DNA of 9,475 bases from Bacteroidales bacterium UBA5762. GTDB taxonomy: Bacteria > Bacteroidota > Bacteroidia > Bacteroidales > TTA-H9. The notes beneath the pieces were generated by a model. It did no database searches. It saw nothing but the letters and a program-made list of their open reading frames with translations, and was not told the origin of the DNA. Made by a program: the position numbers and the translations under genes. Below, one piece after another: positions 1-6,367 of the stretch. The stretch's first letter is position 1, and every line of letters begins with the position of its first letter. The stretch spans positions 46,123-55,597 of the forward strand of contig DIEY01000045.1 of assembly GCA_002418865.1 (NCBI GenBank). Direction: 5' to 3'.

Positions 1-2
1 TG

Positions 3-89
3 GTGAGCAAAGCCGAACCATGGTTTATGTTAAAACCTGAAATTTTTAAGCAAGATCCTTGTATATTTAAAAATAAATTGTATGTTTGA
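3..89 (+). CDS. C-terminal end of an unidentified upstream ORF (partial)
   Basis: The reading frame is open from the window edge and encodes 28 residues before TGA at 87-89, ending in QDPCIFKNKLYV. I do not recognise a family from this fragment. It has plausible residue composition, but an open stretch this short can occur by chance. The frame lies on the same strand as the downstream genes and its stop is about 135 bases before the next start, so it may be the preceding member of the same locus. No terminator is evident after it. A promoter-like sequence overlaps its last codons. The true gene can only be named from the sequence to the left. Confidence 0.35.
   Translation: MSKAEPWFMLKPEIFKQDPCIFKNKLYV
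58..88 (+). promoter_or_regulatory. Candidate Bacteroidetes-type promoter (-33 CTTG, -7 TATGTTTG)
   Basis: TATGTTTG at 81-88 fits the Bacteroidetes -7 consensus TAnnTTTG exactly. TTG at 59-61 lies 19 bases upstream, the spacing expected for the -33 element, although the full TTTG is not present. Transcription would begin near 95 and give a leader of about 130 bases before the start at 225. It is the only TAnnTTTG match I noticed in the upstream region. In so AT-rich a sequence a chance match is possible, and it overlaps the end of the partial upstream frame. Confidence 0.4.
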
Positions 90-224
90 AACCGAATAAA
101 AGTCTAAACAACCTTGTGAAACTTGACACTTCTGATTAATTAATTCATAAAAGTGCGATGGATAAGATTAGCCATCCCGCTTATCATTATTTTTTTATTT
201 AATTATCAAATTAAGATATATACC

Positions 225-1403
225 ATGAAATCCAAAATATTCGCTTTATCAGTTTTTCCACTAATATTGATATTCTTTAGTTGTAATAATGATGAAAGAG
301 TTAAAAATGAAGATTGTAAGTATATTCCGGTCGATGTAGAACAAAAAAGAATTGATTTTAACGAATATTATCAATTATTTATCGATGATTTGGACATAGT
401 TTCATTGGAATTGGTTCCTGGTTCTGAGATTAGATCTGTGATCGACTTCTCCATTGCGGATAATAAAATTTTTATTCAACAAGATCATCAAAATCCTCTC
501 CTGGTATTTTCAATGGATGGAAAGTATTTGTATTCAATTGGTAAGATTGGGAAAGGAGCAGGCGAAATAGAATTAATAAAATACTTTTTTATAGAAGATA
601 CTACTTTGTATATCCTCAGCTGGTCCTCTATTTACACCTTCGATCTTAAAGGTAATCTGTTAGATGAACAGGTGCTTTTAAAACATTTTAAAATGAATAA
701 ACCTTTTTACCCTGATCAGTTTTATAAGTATAATAATACCTATTTTTTTTACGATGTAGGAAGAGAAACTTCACATTCCCTGTATATTTTTAATGAAGAT
801 GGGAAATATATAGGGGAAGAACTACCTATTAATTATTTTCCAATAGGATTGTTCTCAAGATTTATTAAATCTGACGACAATGTTTATTTATTGCCTCCCA
901 ATTGTCAGTATGTTATTTATAGGTTAGCTGATGAAAGTATTATTCCAGCCTATTGTTTCGACTTTGGTGCTCATGGCATTCAACCCAATGAAGACTTGCC
1001 CGCTACGCGTGATAACGCGGACGAACTCTTTGAATATTGCTATTATAAAAAGAAGGTTGACTTCATTAATGCGTTCAATGATATTGGGAATTATTTATTA
1101 TATGATTTCGTTTTTATGAATAAAAGAATTTGTGGATTATATATGAAAGACAAACAGAAAAATTATTTGCTGAAATCTAATGAGATAAAATTATTCGATC
1201 CTGTTGGAAACTCTAATTTCTGTAAAACATATAATGAAAGAATAATATGTTTTGTAGATGCTTATATAATTGTTGACGCCATTGAAAAAGGAAATATTGA
1301 ATGTAAATTTTTGCCTGATCAAAAGGTCAATGACATAATTCGGGTATTGAAAAATCTTAAATACACCGATAATCCTGTAATGTTCAGTATAAAAATAAAA
1401 TAA
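225..1403 (+). CDS. 6-bladed beta-propeller lipoprotein (BF3164-like)
   Basis: This is a predicted cell-envelope lipoprotein of 392 aa whose function is unknown. From the ATG at 225 it begins with a basic N-terminus, a hydrophobic stretch (residues 5-18) and a lipobox ending FFSC at Cys20, followed by NNDE, a composition that in Bacteroidota often accompanies surface or outer-membrane sorting. The body resembles Bacteroidetes 6-bladed beta-propellers: repeated strand-turn units of the type F-x-x-D/N-G-K appear near residues 95-101, 138-145 and 188-195, the first followed by an IGKIGKGAGE loop typical of the family. The C-terminus (TDNPVMFSIKIK) also fits the family ending. The frame stays open upstream to a GTG at 153, which would add 24 residues and a second hydrophobic segment before the signal peptide; I prefer 225 because it gives a clean lipoprotein signal. 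Eight cysteines besides Cys20 are notable beside the CSSC gene downstream. Family call good; ligand or partner unknown. Confidence 0.85.
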   Translation: MKSKIFALSVFPLILIFFSCNNDERVKNEDCKYIPVDVEQKRIDFNEYYQLFIDDLDIVSLELVPGSEIRSVIDFSIADNKIFIQQDHQNPLLVFSMDGKYLYSIGKIGKGAGEIELIKYFFIEDTTLYILSWSSIYTFDLKGNLLDEQVLLKHFKMNKPFYPDQFYKYNNTYFFYDVGRETSHSLYIFNEDGKYIGEELPINYFPIGLFSRFIKSDDNVYLLPPNCQYVIYRLADESIIPAYCFDFGAHGIQPNEDLPATRDNADELFEYCYYKKKVDFINAFNDIGNYLLYDFVFMNKRICGLYMKDKQKNYLLKSNEIKLFDPVGNSNFCKTYNERIICFVDAYIIVDAIEKGNIECKFLPDQKVNDIIRVLKNLKYTDNPVMFSIKIK

Positions 1404-1447
1404 TAACCAAATTATTTATGGATAAGCATTAACCTATTTTATCTTAG

Positions 1448-1461
1448 AATTAAATTTAATT
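1448..1461. repeat. Perfect 14-bp AT-only palindrome in the gene 1-gene 2 gap
   Basis: AATTAAATTTAATT is its own reverse complement and ends 10 bases before the ATG at 1472. It could be an operator half-pair or simply chance in an AT-rich spacer. The rest of the 68-base gap (1404-1471) shows no TAnnTTTG promoter element and no GC-containing terminator hairpin. Confidence 0.3.
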
Positions 1462-1471
1462 TAAAATTATT

Positions 1472-2062
1472 ATGGAATCGAAATGCAAGATCAAACATAC
1501 GTTTTTATTTATTTTTGTTTTTATTTTAACTGTAATTCTGAGTTTAGGTCTATCGAAAAGATATTTCGGTAAACAAAACCGCATGATCATCAACAAAGAA
1601 GAACCTAATATTGAGGCATTATATTCGGCATTAACCGATGGACTCATTATTTCCGATGAAATTGAATTTGTTTTATCCAATGGAACGAGAGGTTCTTTAT
1701 CGGACTTGTTGCCGGATAAATGCCGCTTTTTGGTGGTTCGAACCATTCGTTCTAATTGTTCAAGCTGTCTTGATCATGTACGAAACATATTGAGTAAGCA
1801 CAAGGAGTTATTCCAAAAAACCATCATGTTAACCGATTATGAAGATCCAAATGTTTTGAATTTTTATGAAAAAGCCGACAGATATGCCCCTTTATGTATT
1901 GGTTCTTTTGGTCTATATTTGCCAGCTGATAAACTCAATAAACCTTATCTTTTCGTGATGGATACATGTTATAGAATTCATTCTGTTTATTTCCCAAATA
2001 TAAATCATGATTCATTATTAGAACAATATCTTGGCGAAATTGAAGACCGAATTTTACATTAG
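1472..2062 (+). CDS. Membrane-anchored thioredoxin-like protein with CSSC motif
   Basis: This 196-aa protein has one N-terminal membrane segment (residues 10-28) with a Lys/His-containing N-terminus, and no lipobox, so it is probably tethered to the inner membrane with the rest in the periplasm. A hydrophobic strand (residues 85-91) leads into the sequence TIRSNCSSCLDHV, placing a CXXC motif at residues 96-99 at the start of a helix, as in thioredoxin and TlpA folds. Later, KPYLFVMD (157-164) fits the proline-plus-strand region that follows the active site in these folds, and a C-terminal helix ends the domain. The usual Trp before the CXXC is absent, so this is a divergent member. A role in thiol reduction, disulfide exchange or thiol sensing is inferred. 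It starts 68 bases after the propeller gene and ends 16 bases before the adaptor gene. No clear Shine-Dalgarno is present; the first ATG is chosen because the membrane anchor begins there. Possible extra thiols are Cys84, 142 and 166. Confidence 0.72.
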   Translation: MESKCKIKHTFLFIFVFILTVILSLGLSKRYFGKQNRMIINKEEPNIEALYSALTDGLIISDEIEFVLSNGTRGSLSDLLPDKCRFLVVRTIRSNCSSCLDHVRNILSKHKELFQKTIMLTDYEDPNVLNFYEKADRYAPLCIGSFGLYLPADKLNKPYLFVMDTCYRIHSVYFPNINHDSLLEQYLGEIEDRILH

Positions 2063-2078
2063 ACCCAAAATATTCATT

Positions 2079-3194
2079 ATGAATAAGTTGAAATCTGTTT
2101 TTCACTTAATTATTATAATTATAATTTTAATCCTCATAACTCATTGTAATAATGATTCACAGGATAAAGTGATTTCGGAAGAGAATAATTCAAGCAATAT
2201 TCCGGCCCTACTTCCGGCCGAAGTTTCTGTTGGTATTTTGCAAAGGGCATTATTTCAAAAGCAATTGGTATCGAATGGACAAATTTTTTCAAAAGAGAAA
2301 ACAAAAATTTATTATCCTTTCAGTGGATTTATTAAAAGAATTTATGTTAAAAACGGCCAATGGGTAAAAAGCGGACAATTACTCGCCTTAATGGATACAA
2401 CCGAAGCATATCTTGAATATTACAAGGCTCTGATCGATAAAGAAAAAGCAATGGTTCAGTATCATGATCGCATACTTTCATTAGGATACGAAAGAGAAGG
2501 TTCAAGAAAAATTCCTACAGATGTGGAATATACAGCTGAATATTTAAGTGGCTTAAAAGATGCGGAATATCTTCTTAAACGTGCAGAGCGAGATATGGAG
2601 CTTTGCCGGATTAAAGCTACATTCGATGGTGTGGTTTCCGATATTTCTGACAGTGAAGGCGCTTATGTTCAAATGAATAGTGTATTTTGTCAAATCACTA
2701 ATAATAAGAAAACAGAGGCGGTTTTTACAATTTTCGATAGTTATTTGAACAATATCCACAATGGCACTGAAATTATAATTCAATCGTTGAATAATCCTGG
2801 TGTGACATACAAAGGAGAAATTTCGGCCATTAATCCTTATTTAGATAAAAACGGTTTATGCACTATACGTGCAAATGTTTTAAGCCCTGCACATAACTTT
2901 ATTGATGGAATGCATGTAAAAATTATTATCAATTATCATCAGCAAAATGCATTGATTATTCCTAAATCGGCTTTGCTTTATAGGCAAGGACGACCAGTTG
3001 TTTTTACTGTCAATGACAATAATGCTCAATGGAATTATGTAGTAATAGAGGGTGAAAATGATGAATTCTATTCCATTAGTGATGGTTTAAGGGAAGGTGA
3101 TGTTATTATTTTGAATAACAATGAGTTTATTGGACATAATGCAACAATAAAAATAAAAGATACCATTGATTACTTAGAACAAAATCATCTTTGA
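2079..3194 (+). CDS. RND efflux periplasmic adaptor subunit (membrane fusion protein), lipoprotein
   Basis: This 371-aa protein bridges an RND permease and an outer-membrane channel in the periplasm. Hydrophobic residues 9-20 precede Cys23, which is followed by NND, so it is probably lipidated; the residue before Cys is His, an unusual lipobox. The split lipoyl-like domain is clear: residues 79-108 (FSGFIKRIYVKNGQWVKSGQ, then LLALMDT) and 180-208 (ATFDGVVSDI through SVFCQIT). Between them lies a short helical hairpin (about 109-175). A beta-barrel (about 213-285, with DGMHVKI near its end) and a membrane-proximal domain (about 290-362, with LIIPKSALL and GLREGDVII) complete the usual order. 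Length is normal for the family. A TTG at 2031 could start it 16 codons earlier, inside the preceding gene, but 2079 leaves a proper lipoprotein signal and no overlap. The permease gene begins 12 bases downstream. The substrate cannot be read from the sequence. Confidence 0.92.
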   Translation: MNKLKSVFHLIIIIIILILITHCNNDSQDKVISEENNSSNIPALLPAEVSVGILQRALFQKQLVSNGQIFSKEKTKIYYPFSGFIKRIYVKNGQWVKSGQLLALMDTTEAYLEYYKALIDKEKAMVQYHDRILSLGYEREGSRKIPTDVEYTAEYLSGLKDAEYLLKRAERDMELCRIKATFDGVVSDISDSEGAYVQMNSVFCQITNNKKTEAVFTIFDSYLNNIHNGTEIIIQSLNNPGVTYKGEISAINPYLDKNGLCTIRANVLSPAHNFIDGMHVKIIINYHQQNALIIPKSALLYRQGRPVVFTVNDNNAQWNYVVIEGENDEFYSISDGLREGDVIILNNNEFIGHNATIKIKDTIDYLEQNHL

Positions 3195-3197
3195 AGG
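3193..3197 (+). promoter_or_regulatory. Shine-Dalgarno-like GAAGG for the first RND permease
   Basis: GAAGG lies 9 bases before the ATG at 3207 and overlaps the stop codon of the adaptor gene. It is the only start in the window with a recognisable purine-rich ribosome site; the other genes have plain AT-rich leaders, which is common in Bacteroidota. Confidence 0.45.
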
Positions 3198-3206
3198 TTT
3201 GAAAAT

Positions 3207-6200
3207 ATGAGCTATCGAAAAGGGATAGGAGATTTTTCGAAGATTTTGATTTTCATAGCTGCAGCTATCGGAGGAATAGCATTAACTCCATTATTAAATA
3301 TTCAAAGTTCGAATTTACAGCCAGTTGAATCGGTTAATATTACTTATCAATGGCCGGGAGCAACCCCCGAAAACATCTGCAACAATGTCGCAAAGACAAT
3401 TGAAGGAGTTGTCAGTATGCTCGAAGGAGTTAATGAAGTGCGATCTTATAGTGGTTTCGGATTGGGTTATATACAAATAATTCTTTCAAATAAAACCGAT
3501 ATAGAATCTTTTATTTTAGAATTAAAATTACGAATAAATTCAGTATTTAAAAATTTACCTGCTGGTGTTTCCTTTCCTCAGGTTTATTCAGCCGATTTGC
3601 AGAATACCCAGAGAGATGAATTAATTACTTATTGTTTAAGTGGGGATGTCCCCTTGGGAGTGCTTGAGGATGAGTTGCAGAATAACATTTTACCGGTTTT
3701 ACGAGAAATTAAAGAAATAGGAGATATTACGATAACAGGGATTGTTGAGCCGGCTCTATATCTTGATTACAATTCAGAGGCCTTGGCTAAACATCAAGTT
3801 TCCTTACAGCAGGTCCAAGAAAAGATTCATCTAATCGAAAATTCCCTTCCCATAAGTTTTGTAAAAACTCAAGATAATTTTTATTTAGAAAATTATAAAC
3901 TTGTTTCTGGAGATTATGAGAATTTAAATGATTTCTTCAATGCTTTAACAATAAAAAATAAGCAAGGAAGTATCATCCCATTTCCTAAGATTGTGAGATG
4001 GCATATAGGCTCAGAATCTATGCAATATATTTTTAGATATAATGGACAAAATACGATTAGGATTTCGCTTTTGCCCCAAAAAGACTTTAATGCAATAAAG
4101 ATGGGGAATTCTGTTCACAAAGCCGAAACTAAACTCATTCATTCGCTTCCTTCTAATTTAAGCTTTCGAAAAATTTATGATAATATTTCACCAATAAGAA
4201 GGCAATTGCAAAATGTATTTTTACAATTATTAATATCTCTCATAGGACTTTACATTTTAATTTATCTTTTTACCCGTAACAATAGCTATGTTTTTTCAGT
4301 TATTTTAAGTATTCTAATTACTTTAAGTATATCATTAATATTTTATTTTGTTTTTGATATACGTATCGATATAAATGCCGTTGCTGCCTTTGCCATAAGT
4401 GTAGCCTTGATTTCAGATGGTTTTTTAATGCGGTTTTCCTATCTTTCGAATTCATCAAAAACAGATGGAGCCTATCCACTCGTTGCTGCCAGCCTCACTT
4501 CATTGGCTGCTGTAGTTGGATTATATGCTTTGCCGGAGGTTCAATTTTATCAGTTTAAATCAATGGCAGTTGTTTTAATGATTAATTTAATAATTTCGCT
4601 TTTTGTTTCCCTTTATTTTATGCCTTCGTGGGGTGCTGTATTTTGGAAAAATCAATATGTTTATAGTTCCCAGAAAATAATAATCAACCGAAAACCTTAT
4701 TTATTATTTAAAAATTATATAAATAATATTAATAAGAGAAAATATATCTTTTATATTTTATTGGCTTTATTAATTGGATTACCTTTTTATCTTTTACCAT
4801 TAAAATTATATTCGGAAGATCGTTTTGCAAAAACGTATAATGCTTTGATGGACAATGAATGGTTTTCAGACAAAGCCAAACCATTCCTCGAAAAATACTT
4901 CGGAGGTATTCCAGGCTATTATTATAGAAGGTGTATAAATCAATATAATTTTTCTGATAAATCTAAACCAGAATGGATTCTCTTTTCTTTTCAGATACCT
5001 CAAGGTTTTGATATGGATAAAGTTTACTCGTTTGTGCATTACATCGAAGAACAATTAAAAAAAAATTATTTTATCGATTATTTTTTTACAGAGATAAATG
5101 TTGATGATGAAGTAACATTTAAAATTTACCCTAAAGAAAGTAATGATCAGAATCAGAACAATGAAATTTTTGATTTTTTGTTTAATTTATCTTTGCAATA
5201 TAAGACGATTGACTTTGATCTTTCTTATGGGTCTGATTTTTTTTCAACGGCCAGTTTTCAAGAAAGAGCTGATTATCATTTAAATTTGCGAGGGTATTCA
5301 TTTAATGAACTTACTAATATTGCTGAAAGAATTACTTCCGATTTGAGGAGGAATAATCGTATAGAAAATATTTCTTTATTTTCGGGAGATTTTATGGGCA
5401 GGAGTGAACTTGGGAGAAAGAGCCAAATCTTCGAATTGAATAATTTCAGTATTCTTGCCCAGGGTTATACTTTTGATGAAATTCTGGATTACCTGTTAGA
5501 TAATTCTTATGGGAAAAATTATTTTGGTTCTCTTTCATTTAATAATTCTTTATATTCGGTTTATGCCAATGATACTAATCCTCAAAAGAGCCGTCTCTGG
5601 GAGATAGAACAGAAACAGGGAGGTTCTAAGGCAAATTTTATTCCGCAATCTCTGTACGATTATAATGAGTATAATACTGAGGTGCCTATTTATAGGAAAA
5701 ATCAAGAATATTTGTTGAGTATAAGTTATGGATATATTGGTCCCTCTGTACCTGCCACCAATTTCTATGATGATTTGTTTGTCCAAATTCGCAAAGATTT
5801 ACCCATAGGATACAAAGTCGAGAAATATGATCCTTATCAAAATATTCAAAAAGATATAATTAATTTTAATTTGATTTTTATCTATTTTATTATTCTAATC
5901 TATATTTTCTTGATCTGTTCTGGATTTTTCAACTCATTGTCTTCAGCACTTATTGTTGTAGCTACCGGATTGTTGTCTTTTCTTGGAGTATTACTTGCGC
6001 ATGCATTATTTGCAATTCCATTCAACAGAGGGACGATTGCTGCTATTATCGTTTCTCAAGGTATTGTTGTAAATCAAGCATTATTTATTATTTATGATTA
6101 TCAAAAGAATTTATTGAATAAACCTTCTATTCATGCTTATATTAAAGCATATTCTAACCGAATAAAATTTCTTGCCATAAGCTTAATTTCTGTTGTAGCT

Positions 6201-6350
6201 GGTTTATTGCCTGTGGCAATCTTGTCGGCTGAAAATTCTGTGCTTTCTAATTTTGCATCCGGGGCTATCGGAGGCCTTGTTTTCTCTTTTATATTAGTTT
6301 TCTTTTTCTTGCCAATTACTTTGATTAAACGCAAAAAATATAATCAATAA
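3207..6350 (+). CDS. RND efflux permease, divergent subunit A (HAE1/AcrB-like)
   Basis: This 1047-aa inner-membrane protein has full RND architecture: TM1 (11-30), first porter region with the WPGATPENI motif (49-57), TM2-TM6 (about 336-475), TM7 (511-530), second porter region, and TM8-TM12 (about 885-1038). In TM4 the AcrB Asp-Asp pair (D407/D408) aligns with D404-G405, and a charged R409 sits five residues on. In TM10 the AcrB Lys940 position is N956 (GIVVNQALF). In TM11 the AcrB Arg971 and Thr978 positions are R985 and S992 (NRIKFLAIS). The segment after TM7 (EDRFAKTYN, then KPFLEKYFGG) matches, from memory, a Bacteroidetes RND subfamily. It ends 17 bases before a second, quite different permease, so the two probably assemble together or with one adaptor. 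It could use a proton relay unlike AcrB's or serve a structural role in a mixed trimer. Family certain; substrate unknown. Confidence 0.93.
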   Translation: MSYRKGIGDFSKILIFIAAAIGGIALTPLLNIQSSNLQPVESVNITYQWPGATPENICNNVAKTIEGVVSMLEGVNEVRSYSGFGLGYIQIILSNKTDIESFILELKLRINSVFKNLPAGVSFPQVYSADLQNTQRDELITYCLSGDVPLGVLEDELQNNILPVLREIKEIGDITITGIVEPALYLDYNSEALAKHQVSLQQVQEKIHLIENSLPISFVKTQDNFYLENYKLVSGDYENLNDFFNALTIKNKQGSIIPFPKIVRWHIGSESMQYIFRYNGQNTIRISLLPQKDFNAIKMGNSVHKAETKLIHSLPSNLSFRKIYDNISPIRRQLQNVFLQLLISLIGLYILIYLFTRNNSYVFSVILSILITLSISLIFYFVFDIRIDINAVAAFAISVALISDGFLMRFSYLSNSSKTDGAYPLVAASLTSLAAVVGLYALPEVQFYQFKSMAVVLMINLIISLFVSLYFMPSWGAVFWKNQYVYSSQKIIINRKPYLLFKNYINNINKRKYIFYILLALLIGLPFYLLPLKLYSEDRFAKTYNALMDNEWFSDKAKPFLEKYFGGIPGYYYRRCINQYNFSDKSKPEWILFSFQIPQGFDMDKVYSFVHYIEEQLKKNYFIDYFFTEINVDDEVTFKIYPKESNDQNQNNEIFDFLFNLSLQYKTIDFDLSYGSDFFSTASFQERADYHLNLRGYSFNELTNIAERITSDLRRNNRIENISLFSGDFMGRSELGRKSQIFELNNFSILAQGYTFDEILDYLLDNSYGKNYFGSLSFNNSLYSVYANDTNPQKSRLWEIEQKQGGSKANFIPQSLYDYNEYNTEVPIYRKNQEYLLSISYGYIGPSVPATNFYDDLFVQIRKDLPIGYKVEKYDPYQNIQKDIINFNLIFIYFIILIYIFLICSGFFNSLSSALIVVATGLLSFLGVLLAHALFAIPFNRGTIAAIIVSQGIVVNQALFIIYDYQKNLLNKPSIHAYIKAYSNRIKFLAISLISVVAGLLPVAILSAENSVLSNFASGAIGGLVFSFILVFFFLPITLIKRKKYNQ

Positions 6351-6367
6351 ATTTATAGTATATCTAT

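Noticed and set aside
123..155. TTGACA-like -35 box with AT-rich -10-like sequence before the first gene
   Set aside because: The rest of the window points to Bacteroidota, whose primary sigma factor does not use the TTGACA/TATAAT consensus, and no TAnnTTTG follows at suitable spacing.
159..203. 14-codon leader ORF (MDKISHPAYHYFFI) upstream of the propeller gene
   Set aside because: It is short, has no ribosome site and no repeated regulatory codons, so it cannot be told from chance.
931..1119. 62-aa + strand ORF inside the propeller gene
   Set aside because: It is a shifted frame within a well-supported gene and has no recognisable domain or leader.
1456..1746. 96-aa minus-strand ORF opposite the CSSC gene
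   Set aside because: It is antisense to a gene with a clear membrane anchor and CXXC motif; its product shows no family features.
2031..2078. TTG start for the adaptor, 16 codons upstream of the ATG
   Set aside because: It would overlap the preceding gene and push the lipoprotein signal inward with charged residues; the ATG at 2079 is better.
2553..2783. 76-aa minus-strand ORF opposite the adaptor gene
   Set aside because: It lies opposite the second lipoyl half and barrel of a clear adaptor; it is a shadow frame.
6137..6334. Minus-strand ORFs opposite the permeases (also 4866-5054, 5550-5786, 6785-6979)
   Set aside because: All lie fully within conserved permease coding sequence and encode no recognisable domains.
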